Positions 1 to 5,859 are shown, counted from the first letter of the stretch. The stretch is 7,853 nt of DNA from Candidatus Falkowiibacteriota bacterium (GCA_030636285.1 DAOVXE010000032.1:1-7853), one strand, 5' to 3'. Notes: generated by a model from the sequence alone, not told the origin. Numbers and translations: made by a program.

Positions 1-105
1 AGCTTTCTACAGTTTAATAATAACATATTAATTTGAATTAATTAAACTTAATTGATTTTAAAAAATATCTTTTACCTAAAACTAGCAAAAAAATATTAAT
101 ATCGT

Positions 106-134
106 TTGACAAGATTTTGATAGTATGCTATAGT
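106..134 (+). promoter_or_regulatory. Strong sigma70-type promoter
   Basis: A perfect -35 TTGACA (106-111), a 17-bp spacer, an extended -10 TGC (126-128) and TATAGT (129-134) are all visible. This is one of the best promoters in the window and would start RNA near 141. The transcript would begin just before the 49-bp tandem repeat and run through two hairpins before the first plausible start codon at 454, so it has a leader of about 310 nt or encodes a structured RNA. Confidence 0.7.
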
Positions 135-150
135 AAAAAATTAAATAATA

Positions 151-248
151 AATAAAAAAGTTTTGAACTATGATTTGTTTGATTATAATGATTAATATAA
201 ATAAAAAAGTCTTGAACTATGATTTGTCTGATTATAATGATTAATATG
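151..248 (+). repeat. 49-bp tandem direct repeat, two units
   Basis: Unit 1 (151-199) and unit 2 (200-248) differ at about three positions: T/C at 162/211, T/C at 179/228, and the last base. Each unit contains TTGAAC followed 15 bp later by TATAAT, so each could act as a weak promoter with a short spacer. The second unit is also the left arm of the palindromic element at 200-299. A related third unit lies at 794-848. Confidence 0.85.
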
Positions 249-299
249 ATTGTTAATCAAATAAATCATAGTTAAAGACAATAGCCGTTCTTTAAAACA
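200..299. repeat. Palindromic repeat element, copy A
   Basis: The left arm (about 210-231, GTCTTGAACTATGATTTG and flank) pairs with the right arm (258-279, ending CATAGTTAAAGAC) at 19 of 22 positions, giving a long imperfect hairpin. The right side continues to TTTAAAACA at 299. Left and right parts both recur in the same order at 794-932, so this is a defined dispersed element and not random AT-rich sequence. It resembles REP/MITE-type elements in architecture; no family is recognised. Confidence 0.7.
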
Positions 300-341
300 G
301 AATAATACAGATTAAAAAAATTTCATTTTTCTTTTCTTTTA

Positions 342-401
342 TTTCAACTGTCTTATTTAAGGCAGGGAATTATTTTGTTGTTTTAAACAAGACAGTTGAA
401 A
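342..401. other. Long inverted repeat (19-bp arms)
   Basis: Arms 342-360 and 383-401 are complementary except for one A-C mismatch, with the outer 13 bp (TTTCAACTGTCTT) perfect, around a 22-nt loop (361-382). No T-run follows on either strand, so it is not a typical intrinsic terminator. It lies in the leader between the promoter at 106 and the possible gene at 454. A smaller hairpin (421-427/432-438, TGCTCGT with ACGGGCA) follows just before the ribosome-binding site. Confidence 0.6.
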
Positions 402-453
402 ACAAAATTAACTATTTTATTGCTCGTATTTACGGGCAGAAAGAGAGGAAAAA

Positions 454-639
454 ATGGAAAGTAAAAGAAAAAAAAGATTTTTGAGTTTAAAAAATTTTTT
501 TAAAGACTCAATTATAAAAGAAACTAGAAATTTTTTTTCAGCTTCTATTTTAGAAGAAAAAGAAATTTCAGTTAGATTTCTTGATGACGTTGATATTTAT
601 ATAGAAATAGATGGCAAAATCTATAAAGAAAGGGGGTAA
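454..639 (+). CDS. Possible small basic protein, 61 aa, unrecognised
   Basis: I do not recognise a family. The case for a gene is a good Shine-Dalgarno GAGAGG five bases upstream of ATG 454, a strong promoter far upstream at 106-134, and a TAA stop. The product has a very basic N-terminus (ESKRKKRF), a Phe/Lys-rich middle, and a C-terminal stretch (about residues 37-58) of alternating hydrophobic and acidic residues that could form beta strands. No signal peptide or membrane segment is evident. It lies between two copies of a dispersed repeat, so it could be cargo of a small repeat-bounded segment. The AT-rich composition makes chance ORFs likely, so the call rests mainly on the ribosome-binding site. 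Confidence 0.4.
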   Translation: MESKRKKRFLSLKNFFKDSIIKETRNFFSASILEEKEISVRFLDDVDIYIEIDGKIYKERG

Positions 640-658
640 GAAAAATTACCAAAAAGTA

Positions 659-691
659 TGGAGCAGTCTTATGGTTCGCCATTCTGCTCCA
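659..691. other. Compact hairpin with UUCG-capped inner stem
   Basis: An 8-bp perfect stem (659-666 TGGAGCAG with 684-691 CTGCTCCA) encloses an inner 4-bp stem ATGG/CCAT (671-674/679-682) capped by the stable tetraloop TTCG (675-678). The 3' arm is followed by CCA, so 660-666/684-690 plus ACCA looks like a 7-bp tRNA acceptor stem. There are no proper D, anticodon or T arms. The local sequence is less AT-rich than its surroundings. Confidence 0.5.
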
Positions 692-793
692 CCATTCCGA
701 ATTCGTCAGGGAAAGTTAAAAGCAAAAAATAGATTTACTTTTTACTTTAAACTTTATAAACTTTTAACTAAATTTGGCGGGTTCAGAAAGGTG

Positions 794-932
794 ATAAAAA
801 AAGTCTTGAACTATGATTTGTCTGATTATAATGATAAATATGATTGCTAATAAAAAAAATCAAAAAAATAATCATAACCCATCAAAATAATCAAATAAAT
901 CATAGTTAAAGATAATATCGTTTTTTAAAACA
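794..932. repeat. Palindromic repeat element, copy B
   Basis: The left part (794-848) matches 200-253 almost base for base, with one extra A in the A-run and a few substitutions. The right part (891-932) matches 257-299 with few changes. The centre carries about 40 extra AT-rich bases (849-890) absent from copy A. Both copies keep the complementary arms, so the fold is conserved although the loop is not. Copies A and B are in direct orientation with 494 bp between them. Confidence 0.7.
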
Positions 933-955
933 AAAAACCCGGCAAAAGCCGAGTT
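927..955 (-). terminator. Rho-independent terminator of the Fic gene
   Basis: Arms 948-955 and 936-943 form a GC-rich stem with one mismatch around a TTTT loop (minus-strand reading), followed on the minus strand by TTTTTTGTTTT. It starts 17 bases downstream of the Fic stop codon. The plus-strand side lacks a good T-run, so it acts mainly on the minus strand. Confidence 0.8.
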
Positions 956-971
956 ATAAAATATTTTTAAA

Positions 972-2036
972 TTATAAAATAACTTTATATCTAGTGGCCC
1001 TGCCCAAACCAATCCTTTCTATTTTTTTAAATCTTATTAGCACTTCAATAGCTTGATTAATAGTCGGCCGGGCCACACCAGTTTGATCCGATATTTCCTT
1101 AGGCGATGCTTCGTCAACCGTATTTAAATATTCCCATACAGCCATTTGCTTGGGAGATAATAATTTTTCAATATTTTCATCAGACAGTAATTCCACAGCT
1201 TGGTTTGATTGCATGATCAAAACATCATAAAAGAAATTTAACCAAGGAGTTATGTCTTCTCCTTTTTTCTTTATAGTTTTTTGACTTTTTCTTAAAGCCA
1301 AATAATAATCCGCTTTATTGTCCTCAATTAATTTTTCATGAGAGATATAAGCTGTATATAAATATCCCGACTTTAATAACAATAAATTTGTCAAAACTCT
1401 GGATAGACGGCCATTGCCATCAAGAAATGGATGAATATTTAAAAATTCAACTACAAAATTAGCGATTATCAAAAGAGGATGATGACTTTTGTTTTTAACC
1501 GCGTTTTCTGTCCATTCAATTAATTCCTGCATCTCTTTTGGGGTTAGGTATGCAGGCGTTGTTTTAAACAATACACCTGCTGATTCACCAACTTCATTAA
1601 TCATATGTACCGCATTTTCCTGTTTTTTGTATTCACCTTTATGCTTTTTATCTTTGGCAACATATTTAAGCAGTTCGCTATGAAAATGTTTTACAGTACT
1701 TTCATTAAATTTTATACTTTTCCAGGAATTAAAAACATTATTGAGTAAATCATAATAACCCTTAACTTCTTGCTTATCGCGATCAGAAAATTTTTGCATT
1801 TTTATTCCTTTCATCATTTTTTCAATATCTTCATCTGATAATTTCGCGCCTTCAATACGGGTGCTGGCTCCGGTTGAAGTTACTAAAACTGATTTTTTAA
1901 GCCGTCCTAAAACTTGCGGACTAAACTCTGCGCCCTGAATCCAGCGTCCTTTTAACTCATCAATTTTATTAATTTTTTCCCAAATATCATTTGGGGTATT
2001 TTTTATTCTTTTGTCCAGTCTGTTAATGTTTGTCAT
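972..2036 (-). CDS. Fic family protein, class II, with C-terminal winged helix
   Basis: Fic enzymes transfer AMP (sometimes another phosphate-containing group) from a nucleotide to a Ser/Thr/Tyr hydroxyl on a target protein. The 354-aa product has the full catalytic motif H202-P-F-L-D-G-N-G-R210, followed by R213. Upstream, S58-T-R-I-E62-G63 fits the (S/T)xxxE(G/N) inhibitory-helix motif, whose Glu blocks the ATP gamma-phosphate. Its N-terminal position makes this a self-inhibited class II Fic, so no separate antitoxin gene is needed and none is seen. Residues about 291-354 form a winged-helix DNA-binding domain (SPKEISDQTGVARPTINQAI resembles a recognition helix region). Length and order match COG3177-type Fic proteins. 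The gene stands alone with its own promoter and terminator; start ATG 2036 has no clear Shine-Dalgarno. Target and nucleotide are unknown. Confidence 0.93.
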   Translation of the reverse strand: MTNINRLDKRIKNTPNDIWEKINKIDELKGRWIQGAEFSPQVLGRLKKSVLVTSTGASTRIEGAKLSDEDIEKMMKGIKMQKFSDRDKQEVKGYYDLLNNVFNSWKSIKFNESTVKHFHSELLKYVAKDKKHKGEYKKQENAVHMINEVGESAGVLFKTTPAYLTPKEMQELIEWTENAVKNKSHHPLLIIANFVVEFLNIHPFLDGNGRLSRVLTNLLLLKSGYLYTAYISHEKLIEDNKADYYLALRKSQKTIKKKGEDITPWLNFFYDVLIMQSNQAVELLSDENIEKLLSPKQMAVWEYLNTVDEASPKEISDQTGVARPTINQAIEVLIRFKKIERIGLGRATRYKVIL

Positions 2037-2041
2037 ATTTT

Positions 2042-2095
2042 TAATCTTATATTTTAACTATATAAGATTATATAAGATTAATAACAATAAATCAA
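2042..2095 (-). promoter_or_regulatory. Fic promoter overlapped by 10-mer repeat operator
   Basis: On the minus strand, -35 TTGATT (2090-2095) and a perfect -10 TATAAT (2067-2072) are 17 bp apart. The 10-mer TATAAGATTA occurs on the plus strand at 2061-2070 and 2071-2080, and its exact reverse complement lies at 2042-2051. The tandem pair is spaced one helical turn and meets inside the -10. The third copy lies in the short leader, 5 bp from the ATG. This is what an operator for the winged helix at the protein's own C-terminus would look like; binding is inferred. Confidence 0.7.
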
Positions 2096-2226
2096 GTTTT
2101 TTGTTTAAAATTTATCGTATTCTTTGGTTTTTCAGACAATTTTGTGGGTATAGTAATATTAAAAAAATGACTAAAAAATAATTTGGTTAATATTAAAATC
2201 ACAGTTTTTTGAATTAAAAATGTTCG

Positions 2227-2264
2227 CCCAGTAAAGGTAAACAGTTTTTTATTGCTGGGTTTTT
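2227..2264 (+). terminator. Terminator-like hairpin in the Fic/S66 intergenic region
   Basis: Arms 2227-2234 (CCCAGTAA) and 2252-2259 (TTGCTGGG) form 8 bp including one G-T, with a 17-nt loop, followed by TTTTT (2260-2264). No plus-strand gene precedes it, so it would end either a small RNA begun near a weak TTGGTT-19-TATAGT promoter (2124-2154) or read-through transcription. Apart from this and an AT-rich promoter-like stretch before 2426, I see nothing definite in 2096-2425. Confidence 0.45.
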
Positions 2265-2372
2265 GGTGGTCTTATATTATAAATTTTTTAAGAAAAATTT
2301 TATGTATTTCCATACTTTGATTATTGATTTAGATAAACATTACTTAGGTATATCCATAATAATTTTATAGTG

Positions 2373-2378
2373 TATAAT
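2373..2378 (+). promoter_or_regulatory. Candidate -10 box for the S66 peptidase/reductase pair
   Basis: A perfect TATAAT lies 47 bp upstream of the peptidase start. No convincing -35 sits at 16-18 bp, so only the -10 is called. RNA starting about 7 bases downstream would begin near 2385, exactly at the ATG of a seven-codon ORF (2385-2408). Confidence 0.4.
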
Positions 2379-2425
2379 AAAGGCATGGCAGAAAAATATT
2401 TAACTTAAGATAAACTAATCACTAT

Positions 2426-3403
2426 ATGAAATATATAAAGCCGCACAAATTAAAAAAGGGGGATAAAGTAGGGCTTGTCTCTCCTTCAAATCCAATTAAA
2501 GACAGCGTAGATAAATACGAAGAAGCAAAAAGAAAATTTGAAGATGTCCTGGGAATTGAAATTATTCCAAGCAGAAATGCTTTTAATGAATTTTATTACT
2601 CTGCGGGCACGGCCAATGAAAGAGCCAGTGATATTAATGATATGTTTGCTGATCCAAAAATAAAAGCAATATGGTTTTCAGTTGGAGGAAATACAGCAAT
2701 AGATCTGGTTGAATTATTGGATTACAAATTGATAAAAGATAATCCCAAAATAGTATGCGGGATTTCTGACGCAACAACTTTACTAAATGCAATTACCGCC
2801 AAAACCGGACTTGTTACTTACTTGGGAATGGAGTTTTTTGATTTTATTGGGCGAGATATGAGTTATGAATTTGAGTATATTAGAAAGACTTGGTTTGATG
2901 GTAAAATAGGTGAGATAAAACAAAATCCAAACTGGAAAAACTTTGACGGCCTGCCGACTCATTATAAGGCCTGGAGAACTATAAAACCAGGGAAAGCCAA
3001 AGGAAGGTTGATTGGAGGAAACTTTACTTGTTTTTCTCAATTAATGGATTCTCCTTATATGGCAGAATTAAAAAATAATATTTTAATAATGGAGACTTAT
3101 AAATTTCATAAAAAACAGATACACAGAGCTTTAATGCAGCTTCGGATCAATGGAGTTTTTAATAAAATTTCCGGGTTTATAATCGGTTATTGTCTGGGCA
3201 GTGACAATCCAGATGAAAAAGGCAATGAGCGTGACATTAAAGATATTCTTCTTGAGACAACTGAAGGATATAAGTTCCCCATTATGGAGGTGGGAGAAAT
3301 CGGTCACCAGGTTGAAAACATTATTGTTCCGATTGGCGCGAAAGCAAAAATTAATAGCGCTAAATTGAAGTTTGAAATTATTGAAGATGTGGCTATTGAT
3401 TAA
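2426..3403 (+). CDS. S66 family serine peptidase (LD-carboxypeptidase / MccF-like)
   Basis: Family S66 enzymes either remove the terminal D-Ala from muropeptide tetrapeptides during cytoplasmic murein recycling (LdcA) or cut the amide bond in microcin C-type peptide-nucleotides (MccF immunity). The 325-aa product opens with the typical KPHKLKKGDKVGLVSPSNP strand. The nucleophile motif is C111-G-I-S114-D, the Glu of the triad is E223 (ILIMETYKFH), and the His is H294 (GEIGHQ, followed by VPIG). GRLIGGN (194-200) and DSPYM (208-212) fit the family. There is no signal peptide, so it acts in the cytoplasm. The long insert before GRLIGGN, with conserved-looking W183, fits the MccF-like branch slightly better, but substrate cannot be decided. 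ATG 2426 gives the expected N-terminus although no Shine-Dalgarno is seen. It is followed 14 bp later by an aldo/keto reductase, probably co-transcribed. Confidence 0.9.
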   Translation: MKYIKPHKLKKGDKVGLVSPSNPIKDSVDKYEEAKRKFEDVLGIEIIPSRNAFNEFYYSAGTANERASDINDMFADPKIKAIWFSVGGNTAIDLVELLDYKLIKDNPKIVCGISDATTLLNAITAKTGLVTYLGMEFFDFIGRDMSYEFEYIRKTWFDGKIGEIKQNPNWKNFDGLPTHYKAWRTIKPGKAKGRLIGGNFTCFSQLMDSPYMAELKNNILIMETYKFHKKQIHRALMQLRINGVFNKISGFIIGYCLGSDNPDEKGNERDIKDILLETTEGYKFPIMEVGEIGHQVENIIVPIGAKAKINSAKLKFEIIEDVAID

Positions 3404-3417
3404 ATAATAATACACAT

Positions 3418-4287
3418 ATGAACATTCCAACAAAAAAATTAAAAAGCGGTTTTGAAATTCCGGTGCTCGGTTTGGGGACTTGGGATTTTGGAGGGAAGAA
3501 GAAGCGAATTGAAAATTATGATGAGTCCAGAGATATCATTGGAGTGCAAAAGGCAATTGAAATGGGATTTACTCATTTTGACACAGCAGAGATGTATGCC
3601 CAGGGTTACAGTGAGGAAATTTTTGGCAAAGCAACTAAAAAACAGGACAGAAGTAAATTATTTGTAACATCAAAAGTTTCACCGGCTAACTTGCGCTATG
3701 ATGATGTAATCAAATCCTGCAAGGCCAGCTTAAAACGTTTACAGCTTAATTATCTTGATATGTATTTGATTCATGTTCCTAATCACGATATAGCGATTGA
3801 AGAAACAATGAAAGCATTTGATGAATTAAAAAAGCAAGGTTTAATTAAGAATATCGGCGTAAGCAATTTTTCTATTGAAAGTTTTGAAGAAGCGCAAAGT
3901 AAAACTAATAATAAAATCGTAGTTAATCAAATTCATTATAGTCTGTTATTCAGAATACCTGAAGCAACCGGTCTTTTGAAATATTGCCAGGAAAATGATG
4001 TGTTGCTAGAAGCTTGGCGACCTCTGCACTACGGTCAGCTTGGCGCAACCGGAACCAGAATAATGGATGAGCTGGCTGAAAAGTATAATAAGAAGCCGGC
4101 GCAAATTGCCCTGAATTGGTTAACTTCCCAAGATAATGTTTTCACTATCGTAAAAGCCAGCAGCATTAATCATTTGGAGGAAAATTTGGGAGCGGTTAAT
4201 TGGGAGATGGAAAAAGATGATATTGAGTACTTACGAAATAAATTTCCATATCAATCAAAGCGGTCTTGCGCTGTTCAACCTGGTTAA
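3418..4287 (+). CDS. Aldo/keto reductase
   Basis: This is an NAD(P)H-dependent oxidoreductase of the TIM-barrel aldo/keto reductase superfamily, which reduces aldehydes or ketones to alcohols. The catalytic tetrad is complete: D55 and Y60 in the segment FTHFDTAEMY, K86 (VTSKV) and H119 (YLIHV). Other family landmarks are GLGTWDFGG near the N-terminus, GVSNFS (147-152), VVNQIHYS (168-175) and the cofactor-binding IVKASSINHLEENLGA (244-259), where K246 replaces the usual IPK context. Length 289 aa is normal and the protein is cytoplasmic. The start ATG lies 14 bp after the upstream stop with no Shine-Dalgarno, and a strong terminator follows, so it is the last gene of a two-gene unit. The physiological substrate cannot be read from sequence. 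Confidence 0.94.
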   Translation: MNIPTKKLKSGFEIPVLGLGTWDFGGKKKRIENYDESRDIIGVQKAIEMGFTHFDTAEMYAQGYSEEIFGKATKKQDRSKLFVTSKVSPANLRYDDVIKSCKASLKRLQLNYLDMYLIHVPNHDIAIEETMKAFDELKKQGLIKNIGVSNFSIESFEEAQSKTNNKIVVNQIHYSLLFRIPEATGLLKYCQENDVLLEAWRPLHYGQLGATGTRIMDELAEKYNKKPAQIALNWLTSQDNVFTIVKASSINHLEENLGAVNWEMEKDDIEYLRNKFPYQSKRSCAVQPG

Positions 4288-4341
4288 GATTAGCATGAAA
4301 ATAGCTTTGTTGTTCCTAATTAACTTACTTATAGATAAAAT

Positions 4342-4369
4342 AAAAACAAGACGTAATCGTCTTGTTTTT
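4342..4369. terminator. Strong, probably bidirectional intrinsic terminator
   Basis: Perfect 12-bp arms (4342-4353 and 4358-4369, core CAAGACG/CGTCTTG) enclose a TAAT loop. The plus strand continues T-rich past the stem. The symmetric A/T outer stem also gives a T-run on the minus strand. It can end both the reductase transcript and the minus-strand tRNA-His transcript. Confidence 0.88.
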
Positions 4370-4390
4370 TGTTTAATATTAGTAAATTTG

Positions 4391-4462
4391 GGTGGCTAGA
4401 GAGAATTGAACTCTCGTGTCTGGAACCACAATCCAGTGTTCTACCATTGAACTATAGCCACC
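4391..4462 (-). tRNA. tRNA-His (anticodon GUG)
   Basis: The minus strand gives a full cloverleaf: the extra G-1, acceptor GTGGCTA pairing with TAGCCAC, D arm GTTC/GAAC, anticodon stem CTGGA/TCCAG with loop TTGTGGT (anticodon GTG), a short variable loop ACAC, and T arm GAGAG/CTCTC with loop TTCAATT. The discriminator is C73, facing G-1 as expected for tRNA-His. CCA is not encoded and must be added. The acceptor is nearly the same as E. coli tRNA-His. This is the intact member of a pair; a damaged copy lies at 5151-5222. Confidence 0.96.
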
Positions 4463-4522
4463 ATAATAATGTAAATTTACATCAAGCTACTAAACATGTT
4501 AATAGCTTAATTTTATACTACA

Positions 4523-5095
4523 TTAATTATATTTTTTTAAAAGTTCAGGCAAAACTGCAAAAAATAATTTCTCACTAAAATTTATAATCCATACCAATAT
4601 CGTTTTTATTTTACCCCAATCTTTTTTTGGTTTTTTTAACTCATCATTTAATTCATTGAGTTTAGATTTGGCTTCTGGATCTTCCTCGTTGTCAGAAAGC
4701 TGAGTAATGGTTTGCTGTATATTAATACCTATTGTGTTGTTGTTAATTAATGTTACTAAGTTGCTTGGATTATTTTGAGGAGATTGGCTCTCTTCACCCA
4801 CTTCACTTTTTAGCATTCCTATAACCAAACTCAGTCTTGTATTTAAACTTTCTGTATCATACCAACTAAGATTCCTTTGTATGCTATTACCTCGACTATA
4901 TTTCATTTCATGGTTTGGGACTTTATATTCGGAATAATCATCATCCATTGATTCTGATACTTTATCGATTATGTTGTTATAGCTATCAATAGTTAATCCT
5001 TTGTACGTTGCGGATCCGGTTCGTTTTAACTCGTCACTCAATGAAACAAGTTGATGATAGTATCTTTTTATTTGTTCCATTTTTACTCTTGCCAT
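4523..5095 (-). CDS. Unrecognised protein, ~190 aa, between tRNA-His copies
   Basis: I do not recognise a family. The N-terminal part is helical and charged (MEQIKRYYHQLVSLSDELKRT). The middle is polar and Asn/Ser-rich and probably loop-like, and the segment NNNTIGINIQQTITQL (about residues 118-133 from ATG 5095) is repeat-like and amphipathic. The C-terminus has an acidic/basic linker, then a strongly hydrophobic helix (about residues 163-187, KIKTILVWIINFSEKLFFAVLPELL) ending in Lys, which could sit in a membrane or in a helical bundle. Possible starts are TTG 5104, ATG 5095 and ATG 5080; the last has the only weak purine-rich upstream sequence (AAGAG). ATG 5095 is given as a compromise. 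No partner gene lies beside it. It is bracketed by an intact and a decayed tRNA-His, suggesting acquired DNA. Confidence 0.7.
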   Translation of the reverse strand: MARVKMEQIKRYYHQLVSLSDELKRTGSATYKGLTIDSYNNIIDKVSESMDDDYSEYKVPNHEMKYSRGNSIQRNLSWYDTESLNTRLSLVIGMLKSEVGEESQSPQNNPSNLVTLINNNTIGINIQQTITQLSDNEEDPEAKSKLNELNDELKKPKKDWGKIKTILVWIINFSEKLFFAVLPELLKKYN

Positions 5096-5150
5096 ATATC
5101 GCAATTTATTAATTTAACATTTCCCCCAAACCTTCCACACAGGAAAATCA

Positions 5151-5222
5151 GTGCTCAATCGGAATTGAACCCTCATTACTGGAACCACAATCCAGTGTTC
5201 TAACCGTTGAACTATAGCCACC
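5151..5222 (-). pseudogene. Degenerate tRNA-His copy, 3' end lost
   Basis: The 5' half and anticodon arm are intact: GTGGCTA, D arm GTTC/GAAC, and CTGGA/TTGTGGT/TCCAG with anticodon GTG. Identity with the copy at 4391-4462 extends a few bases upstream of the tRNA (ATTATGG on the minus strand). The 3' part has diverged: the T-stem GAGGG faces CCGAT with two mismatches, and acceptor GTGGCTA faces TGAGCAC with two mismatches plus a wobble. It is therefore unlikely to be charged. The break falls in the T stem. Confidence 0.8.
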
Positions 5223-5259
5223 ATAATCTCAAATAAATGAGAAAAATTTTTGTTTTATT

Positions 5260-5799
5260 TTAATACCGATAAAAATATATTTTCCCTTCCTCGCCCAGAT
5301 CAATTGTCCTCTCGGCTTTTTTGGTTGGGAGAGGAAACTGGTAGCTTATTACCCTGGCTCCCTCGCGCAGTTCATTGTTAAATTTTTCTTCCAGCTTGAT
5401 CATCGTATCTACATTCAAATAACAGTACACCGCGTCCGCGCCCTTTAAACCAATCTTAAAAATGTTCTCTTTTAAAAGTTTGATTTTGCTGTTAGTTATA
5501 GCGTTTTGGAACTTGCCGATCAGCCAGGGGAAAAAAGAATATTCCACGCCGGTTAGTTTGGCATTTGGATATTGCTTTCTAAGCATGCGGAGGAGCCCGG
5601 CCCGGCCCGCGCCCAGCTCATAAACCACCGCGCCTTTATTAATTTTTAGCTCTTTAAGCAGCCGCCTTAACACAACGGATTTGGTCGCTAAAAACGGCGC
5701 GTAACCGCGGAAAACTATATTATAGGCCTGGACAACGAAAAACTCAAAGAAAAATAATAAAAGAATTAATGTAGCTACCTGGATTATTACACTGATCAT
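5260..5799 (-). CDS. Membrane-anchored class I SAM-dependent methyltransferase
   Basis: The protein (179 aa) begins with a single hydrophobic helix, about residues 3-24, then a short linker and a Rossmann-type methyltransferase domain. Motif I is V59-Y-E-L-G-A-G-R-A-G68, the acidic residue that binds the SAM ribose is likely E85 (LTGVEYS), and motif IV-like A121-D-A-V-Y-C-Y-L128 follows. The C-terminal strands end at KIYFYRY. The domain is compact, and its arrangement of an N-terminal helix plus an E-L-G-A-G motif recalls the FAM173/ATPSCKMT-like lysine methyltransferases, but that resemblance is only suggestive and the substrate is unknown. The catalytic domain is probably on the cytoplasmic face. 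ATG 5799 has no Shine-Dalgarno. The promoter just upstream overlaps the space behind tRNA-Arg, so it may be transcribed alone or by read-through from the tRNA. Confidence 0.85.
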   Translation of the reverse strand: MISVIIQVATLILLLFFFEFFVVQAYNIVFRGYAPFLATKSVVLRRLLKELKINKGAVVYELGAGRAGLLRMLRKQYPNAKLTGVEYSFFPWLIGKFQNAITNSKIKLLKENIFKIGLKGADAVYCYLNVDTMIKLEEKFNNELREGARVISYQFPLPTKKAERTIDLGEEGKIYFYRY

Positions 5800-5830
5800 A
5801 TATTTTTTAAAAAATCTTTAAGTTAATTTA

Positions 5831-5859
5831 AATGTAATTTGAAATCAATATATTGTCAA
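5831..5859 (-). promoter_or_regulatory. Promoter of the methyltransferase gene
   Basis: On the minus strand a perfect -35 TTGACA (5854-5859) is followed after 17 bp by TACATT (5831-5836), four of six matches to the -10 consensus. RNA would start near 5824, about 25 nt before ATG 5799. The -35 lies three bases downstream of the tRNA-Arg 3' end. Confidence 0.6.

Noticed and set aside
151..248. CRISPR-like repeat
   Set aside because: The two 49-bp units abut directly with no spacers, and no cas genes are present.
660..694. A tRNA gene based on the acceptor-like stem plus ACCA
   Set aside because: Only 17 nt separate the arms, the TTCG is three positions out of register for a T loop, and there are no D or anticodon arms.
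611..850. 79-codon ORF overlapping the end of the 61-aa ORF
   Set aside because: It has no ribosome-binding site, reads through the UUCG hairpin, and its last 19 codons are repeat copy B, which in the other repeat copies is stopped by TAA. No family resemblance.
1489..1683. Plus-strand ORF inside the Fic gene
   Set aside because: Antisense shadow of a well-supported coding sequence.
2783..3433. Two minus-strand ORFs opposite the S66 peptidase
   Set aside because: They are antisense to a gene with a complete catalytic triad and show no recognisable motif.
3452..3667. Second-frame ORF within the aldo/keto reductase
   Set aside because: Frame shadow; the overlapping frame carries the catalytic tetrad.
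4469..4482. Perfect 14-bp palindrome ATGTAAATTTACAT upstream of tRNA-His
   Set aside because: It is purely AT-rich apart from one G-C pair per arm and likely lies in promoter DNA; too weak to call an operator.
4217..4578. ORFs over the reductase end, terminator and tRNA-His
   Set aside because: They cross a perfect terminator and an intact tRNA gene.
5227..5242. Small hairpin TCTCA/TGAGA after the methyltransferase gene
   Set aside because: Five A/T-rich pairs with no T-run on the minus strand; not a convincing terminator.
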